A stretch of DNA of 64,000 nt, from positions 428,653 to 492,652 of the forward strand of contig JABCZN010000002.1 of the NCBI GenBank assembly GCA_013289665.1, given 5' to 3'. This document shows, in pieces, positions 55,435-63,687 of the stretch. Numbering within the stretch: position 1 is the first letter of the stretch; every line of letters begins with the position of its first letter. A program made the translations under genes and the position numbers. Below the pieces are notes generated by a model. It saw only the letters and a program-made list of their open reading frames with translations, was not told the DNA's origin and did not search any database. The stretch is from Acidobacteriota bacterium (GTDB lineage Bacteria; Acidobacteriota; Terriglobia; Acidiferrales; UBA7541).

Positions 55435-56648
55435 GGCGGCGACGGTGTTTTGTCCGTGGCGCTTTCCGTTGTCGCAGGCTCTTCCGGTAGCAGCGTCCCT
55501 GTCTGCAGAACTCGCTGCAAGCGGTTCTTGTCTTCTTCTCTGACTTTTGCGCTGTCTAGGAGTTCCTCCTCCAGCTTTCCCCGCAGATCCGCATTCTCAA
55601 GCGCGGTCAAGTAGGCGTGCAATCCGTAACGGTCTTGGGTCTGCACGACCCGTTCGAATATCGGAGCCATCTCGCCTTGGAGTTCTATAAGCGCTTCTGC
55701 CGCGCGCAATCGCACCAGCCGGTTCGCATCCGTTAATCCCCGCAAAAGGGCGGGAACCGCCCTCGGGCCGGATAGCTTTCCCAAGCTCACGATAGCGCGC
55801 AAACGTACAAACCACGTGGGGTCCCGCGCCAGCTCGGTGAGGAGGTCAAACGCCAGGCCGGATTTCGCGTGGGACATTGCCCGCGCGGCCGCGGCTCGCA
55901 ATTCATCCAGGTCATCTCCTGCGAACTGCAACAGATCTAGGCCAAGTGAGGGAGTCGCCACTTCGCCGAGTACCCGGCCAAGGACTTCACGCAATGGTCC
56001 TTCCGCATGTTGTACGTAGGGGAGAAGCACCTGCGGACGTTCCGCGCAACACTGGATGAGCGCGCTCTGCAGCGGCAGCGCCGGCACTGTCAATCCTGCT
56101 TCACCCACCCAAGCGAGGATTTCCTCAGCTGCCTGCGGGCAAGCCGTCCGGCTTAATCCCCGCAGCGCCGCCAGCCGGATTTCCAGAGCGCGGTCGCGCA
56201 ATCCCTCTGCGAGTGCGGGAATACCTTCCGGCGCCCGGGTTCGGCCGAGCGCCACGAGGGCCCGCATGCGCCTCCAACTCGTGAGCTGTCGTGCTTCAAA
56301 GATGCACGTTTCGATGAGCCCGCTGGCCCTCAGAAATTTCAACAACCGCGCCGACTCCTCCGGTCCCGCCGCTTCGAACGCGTCCAAAGCCATGGACTCA
56401 ACGATCCTCCGGTCAAAGGGTTTCTTCCGCCAGGTCTCGTAGGGAATCTCTCCAGAAACCAGTGCATCCCATTTCTGCCGCAACTCGAAGACACGCGCAT
56501 CCCGCTTCACGAAATACCGCTTCCGGTAGGTTCTCCGAAGCAGAATAAACGCGAGAAGCAGTCCGTCAGCCACGATGGCCGCCAAAATGGCTTTTGCCAC
56601 AAAGGCAGCCGGGCCCAGTCTCCAGAGCTTTTCAAAAATGGATGCCAT
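55431..56648 (-). CDS. HEAT-repeat membrane-anchored protein
   Basis: A 405-residue protein with one N-terminal membrane helix (LAAIVADGLLLAFILL) and about eight HEAT repeats (residues 95-360; for example RMRALVALGRTRAPEGIPALAEGLRD and FVRLRAIVSLGKLSGPRAVPALLRGL). HEAT solenoids bind partner proteins; here a scaffold between the glycosyltransferase and the outer-membrane component is likely. The tail is acidic and proline-rich. It overlaps both neighbours (17 bp and 4 bp), so the three proteins are made together. Confidence 0.88.
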   Translation of the reverse strand: MASIFEKLWRLGPAAFVAKAILAAIVADGLLLAFILLRRTYRKRYFVKRDARVFELRQKWDALVSGEIPYETWRKKPFDRRIVESMALDAFEAAGPEESARLLKFLRASGLIETCIFEARQLTSWRRMRALVALGRTRAPEGIPALAEGLRDRALEIRLAALRGLSRTACPQAAEEILAWVGEAGLTVPALPLQSALIQCCAERPQVLLPYVQHAEGPLREVLGRVLGEVATPSLGLDLLQFAGDDLDELRAAAARAMSHAKSGLAFDLLTELARDPTWFVRLRAIVSLGKLSGPRAVPALLRGLTDANRLVRLRAAEALIELQGEMAPIFERVVQTQDRYGLHAYLTALENADLRGKLEEELLDSAKVREEDKNRLQRVLQTGTLLPEEPATTESATDKTPSPP

Positions 56649-57939
56649 AGCTCAATCCGAAACTTGTGTCGTTCCTGTCTTGTGTCCGCTTCTGATAGGC
56701 CGCATATCCCGTTATGTCCTGCCGGGCCGTAAACTGAAACCGCAATCCGCCACCATAAGTTTGCGAGGCGAATCTCCCGATCTGATCGACCTGTGCAAAG
56801 TCTTCCGTCCCGACGGCAAAGAACACGTTTCCGGAAAGCCTCTTGTCGCTCCAGCCTGCCAGAGGAAATCCAAGTCGCGTAATTCCCGAGGGACGCCATT
56901 CCGCACCTGTTCCGGAAAATGTGCTGCGCGCACCTGTCGCGCCTAGTGACAGCGTCCACTCTTTCGGGAGGGTCACAATGGCGTTCCCATTCAGCGCAAG
57001 AATCCGCGACGCTTGATACCAATACCAGTGTTGTCCATACACGAATTCCACCGAACGCACGAGACTCGTTTCGCCGGTTTTCCAGCCGTGGCCCAACTCA
57101 AAAAAGGCCTCGCTCTTGGGGATCACCGCGTTGTCGTGTCCAATTGCGCCGCCCAGCGTCACCGCTCCCCATTTCGGCTGGCGCCTTGTAACGCTTCCCA
57201 CAAACTTTCCTGCATCAACCCCGCCCCGCTGATAAAAATCTCCGGCAACACTCGTGGTCCAGAGCGGAGTCCACCGAGAAACGAGACTTGCCCACTCATC
57301 GTGATTGGCATCCGCGAAATTGAACAGATCGTTGTCCTGCCCAAACCGCAGTTCGTGTCTCGGTTCGCGGCGGACGGAAGTCAGTCCTGCCAACGCTTCG
57401 ACGCTTGTGGGATCCAGACTGAGCGCCTCTTGAAATTCCAATCGCGCTTCCTTTAGTTCACCCGCCGCACGAAGGGCGCGCGCACGGGCTGCGTGCAGGT
57501 CTGCGCGTTTCGGATCGAGTTCGACGGCCCTGTCAATTGTTCGCTGGGCCTCCGGAATTCTTCCCTCGCGCAAGTAAACGCTCGCGAGTCCCATCCAGAT
57601 ATCCGGATCCGTCTGCGATACTTTCAAGATTTCCAAGTATTCTTTCTCGGCTTCTCTGAGATGACCCGACCAAGTCAGAACGCGGGCACGCCAGGCACGC
57701 ACATCCATGTCCTGTGGGGAACGGACGACTGCTTCGTCGACGATCCGCAGCGCTGACTCCCAATCCTGTGCTGCGGCGTACTTGCGTGCTTGCACTTGCC
57801 AATCAGGCGTCTGGGCCTGCCCAAGGGTTGGCGAAACCGGCACGAGCGCCGTTAGGATTAAGCCAAAGATGGCACACCACCGCCAAGGCACGTACCTCTG
57901 GCTTGTTGAACAATTCCGATTAGTATTTTGAACACACAC
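56632..57939 (-). CDS. TPR and YaiO-type outer-membrane protein
   Basis: A 435-residue exported protein from GTG 57939. A signal peptide (to about LGQAQ) is followed by four or five TPR units (about 45-185; DWESALRIVDEAVVRSP, EAQRTIDRAVELDPKRADLH). The last 230 residues form a YaiO-family beta-barrel ending in the aromatic SFGLSYGIHF. It probably forms the export pore and periplasmic TPR of a polysaccharide secretion machine. First gene of the operon; the 240 bp upstream hold its promoter region. Confidence 0.88.
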   Translation of the reverse strand: MCVQNTNRNCSTSQRYVPWRWCAIFGLILTALVPVSPTLGQAQTPDWQVQARKYAAAQDWESALRIVDEAVVRSPQDMDVRAWRARVLTWSGHLREAEKEYLEILKVSQTDPDIWMGLASVYLREGRIPEAQRTIDRAVELDPKRADLHAARARALRAAGELKEARLEFQEALSLDPTSVEALAGLTSVRREPRHELRFGQDNDLFNFADANHDEWASLVSRWTPLWTTSVAGDFYQRGGVDAGKFVGSVTRRQPKWGAVTLGGAIGHDNAVIPKSEAFFELGHGWKTGETSLVRSVEFVYGQHWYWYQASRILALNGNAIVTLPKEWTLSLGATGARSTFSGTGAEWRPSGITRLGFPLAGWSDKRLSGNVFFAVGTEDFAQVDQIGRFASQTYGGGLRFQFTARQDITGYAAYQKRTQDRNDTSFGLSYGIHF

Positions 57940-58178
57940 TCACTTGGGGATTAAGTGCAAGAAGGCCGCCACTACCGCCTGAAAAGCCTGCGGATTTCAT
58001 CTCTCTAAGAGGCTTAGTATCTGTAACTCGCAAGCACTCCGTTTCCAAAATATCAAGACACAGGAAACATGGACTGCCGCAACGGCACGTGCGTGCCATT
58101 CTGGGACAGAAAAGCACACCCAACGGTCAAGAGTTGCTTGGCAGATGAGATATTCGCGTGGAAGGGCATGAACAAATG

Positions 58179-58490
58179 TCAGGCTTGCTTGTCTGTCACG
58201 GTCGATGGATGGTGTCGCTTCGAGCAACGATTCGGCAGCAGAATCCATGGAGTCAAGAACAGATCGCAATCTCCCGCGGGCGGGTGGCGCCGACGCGCCA
58301 GCAGGTCCAGGTCCTTGGAGAGCCGCGGGCTGTTGTGAAACAGGACGAGTGTCGCTCCTCCAACCAAGACGAAATGCTCCGGCAGGGAGGAAAACAGCGC
58401 GATCGCGGCCTCTTCCATAATAACAAGGATATGAACCTGATCCTCGCGGAAGTTCCGCTCCAAATATCGGGCGATTCTCTCCTGATTCCC
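58179..58490 (-). pseudogene. AbiEii-type nucleotidyltransferase toxin remnant
   Basis: A segment LPEHFVLVGGATLVLFHNSPRLSKDLDLLARRR carries the GG and DxD core of AbiEii/AbiGii-type nucleotidyltransferase toxins (vLxGGxALxLxxxxxRxSxDLDL). Sequence before and after it lacks the family, and the frame ends in unrelated residues, so only the N-terminal catalytic strand-turn remains. No antitoxin gene is adjacent; an AbiEi-type remnant lies 23 kb away and need not be related. Confidence 0.6.
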
Positions 58491-58657
58491 TGCCCTTCCT
58501 GGCTGGACCCTGCGCCTGATCCGTCCGCTTCTTCCGTCAAGCCTCTGCGCTTCGCTCCGATGAACGCCCACCCCGCGGGCTTGACGGCGCGGACGGACAG
58601 GCGCCTTCCCCCGCCACGAAGGGCATTTAGCCTTGTCGAGACTGAGTATTTGCCGGC

Positions 58658-58686
58658 TTGACACCCCTCTGCAGCGTTCCTATACT
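58658..58686 (+). promoter_or_regulatory. Near-consensus sigma-70 promoter
   Basis: TTGACA (58658-58663), 17-bp spacer, TATACT (58681-58686), 36 bp before the ATG of the BNR-repeat protein. One of the best housekeeping promoters in the window. Confidence 0.8.
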
Positions 58687-58722
58687 CCTCCACGCCTCGA
58701 ATTTCCTTCCGAGAGGATTCCA

Positions 58723-59826
58723 ATGTTGAAACATTCGCTGGCCGTTTTCCTGATTGCTGCCTCCGCAACCTTCGCCCTTGCGCAAGAAGATGGGAAAGTT
58801 CATCAGCCCAAACTCACTCCGCAACACAGCGGCACTACGCAGCTGCTGATTTCTGTAAGTCCGGTGAACTCGCGTGTGGTCTGGGCAGCTGGAACCGGCG
58901 GAACATATGTGGTGACGACTGACGGCGGAGAGACCTGGAGAGCCGCCGTCGTGCCGGGAGCCGAAACCCTTCAATTCCGTGATGTGCACGGCGTGAGCGA
59001 TAAGGTTGCCTATCTAATGTCCATTGGAAACAACACTACAGATTTTCGTATCTACAAAACTGTCGACGGTGGCGCGACCTGGAACATAGAGTTCACGAAT
59101 GAGACCTCTAATGCATTTTATGATTGTTTCGCGTTCTGGACTCCGGAGCGGGGCGTCACGCACAGCGATTCGGTGAACGGAGTGTTTCCCGATATTCGCA
59201 CGACCGACGGGATGACCTGGCAATCCATCGCCGCCAATATGCCCGCCGCGTTGCCCGGGGAAGCCTCGTTTGCGGCCAGTGGAACTTGCATCACAACACA
59301 GGGGAAAAGAAACGCCTGGACCGCTACCGGCGGCTCAACAACTGCGAGGATCTTAGCCACCAGAGACGGCGGCGACACCTGGAAGGCATATGACACTCCG
59401 CTAGTCAGTTCGCCCAGCGCTGGAGCAATCTCAGTGGCCTTCCGCGATCCCCTGAATGGGATCGTGGGTGGCGGTGATTTGGCCTCAAACGATGCCGCCA
59501 ACACGGCAACCTCCGACGATGGCGGCCAAACGTGGACTCTTACCAACAAGCCCCCCGTGCAGGGTGCCATTTTCTGTCTGGCGTATGTCCGCGGCATTCG
59601 CCATGCCGAGGATGAAGAATCCGGCGAGGAACACGAGCATGTCGTCGTGATCACCACCGAGACGGCGCCCAACTTCACCTCAGGAGAAGCCGCCTGGACT
59701 CCAGATGAAGGTCGCACTTGGCTTCACCTGCCTGGAGTGAGCGGCTTCTGGGCCGTGGCTTTTGCGGATCCAGAAGCTGGATGGTTCGTGGGCAATGGAG
59801 GTCAGATCCTGAAGATCAGCTTCTAA
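58723..59826 (+). CDS. Exported BNR/YCF48-like beta-propeller
   Basis: A 367-residue secreted propeller. The start at ATG 58723 follows GAGAGG and precedes a signal peptide (MLKHSLAVFLIAASATFALAQ). Asp-box repeats are visible: TTDGGETWR, TVDGGATWN, TRDGGDTWK, SDDGGQTWT, TPDEGRTW. Similar proteins are annotated as oxidoreductase or photosystem-stability-like, but no cofactor site is apparent. Driven by a near-consensus promoter; likely periplasmic, function unknown. Confidence 0.82.
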   Translation: MLKHSLAVFLIAASATFALAQEDGKVHQPKLTPQHSGTTQLLISVSPVNSRVVWAAGTGGTYVVTTDGGETWRAAVVPGAETLQFRDVHGVSDKVAYLMSIGNNTTDFRIYKTVDGGATWNIEFTNETSNAFYDCFAFWTPERGVTHSDSVNGVFPDIRTTDGMTWQSIAANMPAALPGEASFAASGTCITTQGKRNAWTATGGSTTARILATRDGGDTWKAYDTPLVSSPSAGAISVAFRDPLNGIVGGGDLASNDAANTATSDDGGQTWTLTNKPPVQGAIFCLAYVRGIRHAEDEESGEEHEHVVVITTETAPNFTSGEAAWTPDEGRTWLHLPGVSGFWAVAFADPEAGWFVGNGGQILKISF

Positions 59827-60027
59827 CATACTCCGACGCCCATAAGTGCAGCGCGCCTGCTGCCCATCCCGTTTCCCCGGAGGAGTCCGGCAGTTTAGTT
59901 TTTTGCGATCGTTAGCGAGTGACGGAAATAACGTATCAGTATTTTCGTACGGCAGTCGCGACACTTTGGGTCTTTTGCTGAAATACTTATTCTTGACCCA
60001 ATACGAAGGTGCATTCCCGGACTACTC

Positions 60028-60056
60028 TTGTGTAGCTACAGTTTTGGAGTTATACT
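60028..60056 (+). promoter_or_regulatory. Promoter of second toxin-antitoxin pair
   Basis: TTGTGT (60028-60033), 17-bp spacer, TATACT (60051-60056), 8 bp before the brnT-like ATG. The GTTATAC half-site overlapping the -10 also occurs in the island operator at 52106-52122. Confidence 0.55.
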
Positions 60057-60064
60057 ATTCGTCC

Positions 60065-60370
60065 ATGGTTCGGTTCGAGTGGGACGAAGCCAAGGCCAAG
60101 ACTAACGAACGAAAGCATGGAGTGCGTTTTGAGGATGCCATGCTTGTTTTTGCAGATCCCTACGCGCTGGTCGACCAAGATCGCGTAGAGGGCGGTGAAC
60201 TCCGATGGCAAACCCTCGGTTTGGTCGGGGGCATCGTACTACTTCTCGTTGCCCACACCGTTCGCAATGAGGAAGAGGACGAAATCATTCGTATCATCTC
60301 AGCTCGAAGAGCAGTTCGAAAGGAGCGCAAACGGTATGACGAAAATCGTAAGGAAGAGTCTCTCGGATAG
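60065..60370 (+). CDS. brnT: BrnT family toxin
   Basis: A 101-residue BrnT toxin with the full family pattern: FEWDEAKAKTNERKHGVRFEDAMLVFADP, a central RVEGGELRWQTLG and the C-terminal IIRIISARRAVRKERKRYD that carries catalytic Arg and the conserved SAR-A. It is a ribonuclease that inhibits translation. The start at ATG 60065 is fixed by the family's N-terminus; a longer frame upstream is non-coding. It overlaps brnA by 35 bp. Confidence 0.92.
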   Translation: MVRFEWDEAKAKTNERKHGVRFEDAMLVFADPYALVDQDRVEGGELRWQTLGLVGGIVLLLVAHTVRNEEEDEIIRIISARRAVRKERKRYDENRKEESLG

Positions 60371-60713
60371 CCGCCTCACAGCTGGGCACAAGCGCCGTCT
60401 TAAAAAGCTCTCTCAGCGGCCTGACAACGAGATCGATACTTCCGACATCCCGGAATTGACGGAGAAGTTCTGGCAAAACGCAGTCCGCAATCCCTTCTAT
60501 CGACCTTTGAAGCAGCAGCTGACTCTTCGCCTTGACGCCGATGTGATTGCCTGGCTGCGGCGGCAAGGCAAGGGCTATCAGACCCGCGCAAATGCTCTGC
60601 TACGGGATGCCATGCTGGGCGATCTGAACCCGAAAAGAAGGAAGGGGGGTGGTTGGGACCGAGCTAGCAATCCGGGTCATAACGGCGTCGCTCAAACGCG
60701 GCGGGCTAGCTGA
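60336..60713 (+). CDS. brnA: BrnA family antitoxin
   Basis: A 125-residue antitoxin from ATG 60336 (AGGAG ribosome site). It has the BrnA order: a toxin-wrapping N-terminal region with DTSDIPELTEKFWQNAVRNPFYRP, then the ribbon-helix-helix QLTLRLDADVIAWLRRQGKGYQTRANALLRDAM. The last 25 residues (RASNPGHNG...) look like read-through into flanking sequence and may not be original. Confidence 0.9.
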   Translation: MTKIVRKSLSDSRLTAGHKRRLKKLSQRPDNEIDTSDIPELTEKFWQNAVRNPFYRPLKQQLTLRLDADVIAWLRRQGKGYQTRANALLRDAMLGDLNPKRRKGGGWDRASNPGHNGVAQTRRAS

Positions 60714-60731
60714 GGCATCAGGCTTTCCTGC

Positions 60732-61013
60732 ATGGACATGAGCGTGCATTACTCTGAAATCGACTTCGCTGCCTCCGCGGGGGCTGGCACCAAGTCATTA
60801 CGTCCCATCCCACATGAATCGGACTCGGAAACCAGCCTGTATTACTACCGCGCCAGATACTACGATCCTCGGACAGGGAGATTCCTGAGTGAAGATCCGG
60901 CAAGATTCGCTGGTGGAATCAACCTCTATAGTTACGTTCGCAGCTCGTCGATCGAGGCTCGCGATCCTTCAGGTTTGTGGCGCGCTCGACGATGGGGGCG
61001 GCCCTTGAAATGA
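60732..61013 (+). pseudogene. Rhs-repeat core fragment
   Basis: A short frame with the Rhs-core end signature: SLYYYRARYYDPRTGRFLSEDP followed by NLYSYVRSSSIEARDPSGL. In intact Rhs proteins this closes the shell before a variable C-terminal toxin. Here only about 60 residues of the core remain and no toxin domain follows, so it is a remnant. Confidence 0.8.
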
Positions 61014-61039
61014 AGGCGACATAGTGTGTGTGCCGTATT

Positions 61040-61345
61040 TTGCGTCGCCTCCGCCGCCCAAGCTATCTTCGTTATCGTTCAATCCTTCGAGCGCCGTCGG
61101 AGGAGTACCATCTTCGACGGGCACCGCAACGTTGACCGGGGCCTGCCCCCCTGGTGGCGCTCAAGTTTCTCTTTCCAGCGGCAACGGCGCGGCCAGCATG
61201 CCTTCAACCCTTGCTGGTTCCAGCTGGCGCCACCAGCGTTACCTTCCAGGTCAGCACGTCCGTCGTTCTCGTGTCCACTTCCGCCGAAATCTCGGCTTCT
61301 TACAACGGCACGGCCGCGACGAAAACCCTCGCCGTTCGTTTTAGA
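61040..61345 (+). pseudogene. Frameshifted Ig-like domain remnant
   Basis: One bacterial Ig-like module split over two frames: LSSLSFNPSSAVGGVPSSTGTATLTG...VSLSSGNGAASMPSTLA in the first, VPAGATSVTFQVSTSVV...ISASYNGTAATKTLAV in the second. The shift is near 61210-61225. It is a fragment of a lost surface protein, placed after the Rhs remnant. Confidence 0.65.
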
Positions 61346-62120
61346 GACTTGCGAGCGGCAACCGGAGAGTCTCTTCCTTGAGATTCGTGCCACTGCTTTT
61401 CAGCGCCATCATTTGCGCCGCTAGCTGCGTGATGCGACCCGCGGCATCCTCCGCGCTGACTCCGCGAGCGTGAATATTGGAAACGAGATTTCTGTCCGCG
61501 TCGGTGTTTCCCGGGCGGGGAGAATAGGCCATGTAAGCGGAGAGACTTCCCGCGGTGGCCAGCCCGGGCCGCTCGCCGATCAGCAACACGATCACACGGG
61601 GCGAAAGCAGATCGCCGATGTCGTTCATGATGCCAACGCGGGAGTAACGAACCACGAAGGACTGGCCTACGGACCAACCACGGGCTTGCACTTGTTGTTG
61701 GATAAGTGGGAACAGGAACGGCACCTGGGCGGAAAGGGAGGCGCTGGACAAACCGTCGCCGATCACGATCTGGATGTCGGCCGCTTTGGGGCAGCGCTCA
61801 AGGATTAGGCTCTTCGCACTATTTCTGAGAGCGCGGCCCAGGTCCGGGCGCAGCAAGAATTGCGATTTCGATTCCGCTTTGCTCGAAACCTCGAAGAGGC
61901 TCCATTGCGCGACGAACTCAGGCGAGAAATCCTTTTGCAGGTCAAACTCTGTCCAAACCGCATCTATCGCACTCGCGTGCGCGCCGCGAAGTTCCAGTGC
62001 CATTTTTGTGGAATAGGCAAGACCTCGCTCCACAAAAATGCGCGCAGGCGTGCGTGCCTGAATCTTGCGCACAATCTCCGGCCACGTGGAGGGCAAAGCA
62101 AGCTTTTGGTCGTCGTCCAT
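61341..62120 (-). CDS. eutC: Ethanolamine ammonia-lyase small subunit, orphan
   Basis: A 259-residue EutC. Motifs are FLLRPDLGRALR, IVIGDGLSSASL, the RVGIMNDIGDLL strand and VLLIGERPGLATAGSLSAYMAY...RNLVSNIHARG. With EutB it forms the adenosylcobalamin enzyme that splits ethanolamine into acetaldehyde and ammonia. EutB should lie immediately upstream, but the 216 bp upstream and the next gene contain no part of it. It is either a stranded subunit or works with a EutB encoded elsewhere. Length is close to the family's usual 270 or so. Confidence 0.9.
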   Translation of the reverse strand: MDDDQKLALPSTWPEIVRKIQARTPARIFVERGLAYSTKMALELRGAHASAIDAVWTEFDLQKDFSPEFVAQWSLFEVSSKAESKSQFLLRPDLGRALRNSAKSLILERCPKAADIQIVIGDGLSSASLSAQVPFLFPLIQQQVQARGWSVGQSFVVRYSRVGIMNDIGDLLSPRVIVLLIGERPGLATAGSLSAYMAYSPRPGNTDADRNLVSNIHARGVSAEDAAGRITQLAAQMMALKSSGTNLKEETLRLPLASL

Positions 62121-62372
62121 GGTTCAGATGAGGTCAGTTCAATCAGGAAATCTTTTCCATCATCAACTTCCGCGAACCCTACAACCATCCGAATTTGACA
62201 ATCCAGCCCACTCTAACATCGTCAAGGCCCCGAATGTAGAGTGACGAGAAGTTCGTCTGCTTCCGGATCTGCCCCGCCAGTTGGCAGTCGAAGTGCGGTC
62301 GCAGAAATAACGTAGAATCTTTGACGGACATCGAACGTGACGGCCACCAAGAAGGCGAAGAAGGGAGTTGTC

Positions 62373-63080
62373 ATGAAGATTGGAATCATCGGCGCTGGCG
62401 CCATCGGGAGCACACTCGCGCGCGATCTCGTAAAGCTCGGTCATGAAGTTCGCGTGGCAAATTCGCGTGGACCGGAGTCCCTGGCGAAGATCGCTGTCGC
62501 GACTGGTGCCACTGTCGTCGGGATTGCCGATGTGGTCAAGGGCGCGCAGTTGGTGGTCGTCTCGATCCCCGAATTTGCCATCGCGAACCTCCCCCATAAC
62601 CTCTTCTCAGGAGCGGACGAGGACGTCGTCGTGGTTGATACCGGCAACTACTACCCGGACGTGCGAGACCGGCGTATCCCGGCGCTGGACGCCGGCGCGA
62701 TCGAGAGTCAGTGGGTTTCAGAACAGCTCGGTCGGCCTGTGGTCAAGGCCTTCAACAACATTGTTGCCGCAAGCCTGCGCGACAAGGGTGTCCCCGCAGG
62801 TACGCCGGGCCGTGTCGCCTTGCCGGTGGCGGGTGACCGCGCCGAATCCAAGGCAATCGTAATGGATCTCGTGGACACGCTAGGCTTCGACGCAATCAAT
62901 GGCGGCTCGCTTGGCGAGTCGTGGCGGCAACAGCCGGGAACGCCCTCGTACTGTCACGATCTTGACGCCCACGCGATGAAACGAGCGCTCGCTGACGCTC
63001 GGCCGGAGCGTCTCGCCCAGTACCGCGAAGAGGCGCTTGCCAGAGCTAGGGCGGTGCTCGCGGCCAGGGCGAAGGCCTGA
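62373..63080 (+). CDS. F420/NADPH-type oxidoreductase, Rossmann fold
   Basis: A 235-residue dinucleotide-binding protein. The ATG at 62373 gives MKIGIIGAGAIGSTLARDL, with the GAGAIG loop at the N-terminus; it has a GAAGGGAG ribosome site, so the earlier in-frame ATG is not preferred. VVDTGNYYPD and KAFNNIVAASL are typical of the COG2085 F420:NADP+ oxidoreductase-like group. Members outside F420-using organisms may use other substrates. Cytoplasmic; divergent from eutC. Confidence 0.85.
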   Translation: MKIGIIGAGAIGSTLARDLVKLGHEVRVANSRGPESLAKIAVATGATVVGIADVVKGAQLVVVSIPEFAIANLPHNLFSGADEDVVVVDTGNYYPDVRDRRIPALDAGAIESQWVSEQLGRPVVKAFNNIVAASLRDKGVPAGTPGRVALPVAGDRAESKAIVMDLVDTLGFDAINGGSLGESWRQQPGTPSYCHDLDAHAMKRALADARPERLAQYREEALARARAVLAARAKA

Positions 63081-63147
63081 GATCGAGGCCGGCAACCGGG
63101 CCCTTCTCGCCCTCACTTTGCTTAAATCAGGCCGGACCAAGTCAAAT

Positions 63148-63687
63148 CTAGTACGCGTACGCTTCGAGGAACACGAAAACCACCACTCCGGTGATCGAAA
63201 CATAGAGCCAAATGGGGAACGTCCAGCGCGCGATTCGGCGGTGCATCGCGAACCGGCCCGTCAGCGAGAAAAAAAACGTCGTCAGCACCATCGGCAGCGC
63301 GACGACGGACAGGATTACGTGGCTGGCCAAAATGGAAAGGTACAGCGTGCGCACCGAGCCGTGGCCGGGGAAGATCGTATCGCCATGCAGTGTATGGTTC
63401 ACGATATAGCTGACCAGAAAAACCGCAGAGAATGCGAAGGCCAAAAGCATGCTCGCGCGATGCGCTTCCTTCCTGTGCTGTTTGATGAAATATAATCCGA
63501 CGCAGAGCGCAATCGCGCACAATCCATTCAGGAGTGCGTTAAGGGCCGGCAAGAACATCCAGCGCCCGGCGAAATCAGCCGACGCATGATGCACGTAGAG
63601 TAGCCACAGCAGGAAGGACACGGCAAGGCCGCTCACCACGACGATCGCCCCAACCACAGAGCGCGGATTCATTTGAGCCTGTTCCAT
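63148..63687 (-). CDS. DUF420 membrane protein
   Basis: About 179 residues with five membrane helices. The family's pattern is clear: LPALNALLNGLCAIAL, KEAHRASMLLAFAFSAVFLVSYIVNH, ILASHVILSVVALPMVL, HRRIARWTFPIWLYVSITGVVVF. Conserved His in the helices suggest heme or metal contact; DUF420 proteins often neighbour cytochrome oxidase genes (CtaM-like role), but none is in view. Start chosen at ATG 63687; 63672 is possible. Confidence 0.85.
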   Translation of the reverse strand: MEQAQMNPRSVVGAIVVVSGLAVSFLLWLLYVHHASADFAGRWMFLPALNALLNGLCAIALCVGLYFIKQHRKEAHRASMLLAFAFSAVFLVSYIVNHTLHGDTIFPGHGSVRTLYLSILASHVILSVVALPMVLTTFFFSLTGRFAMHRRIARWTFPIWLYVSITGVVVFVFLEAYAY

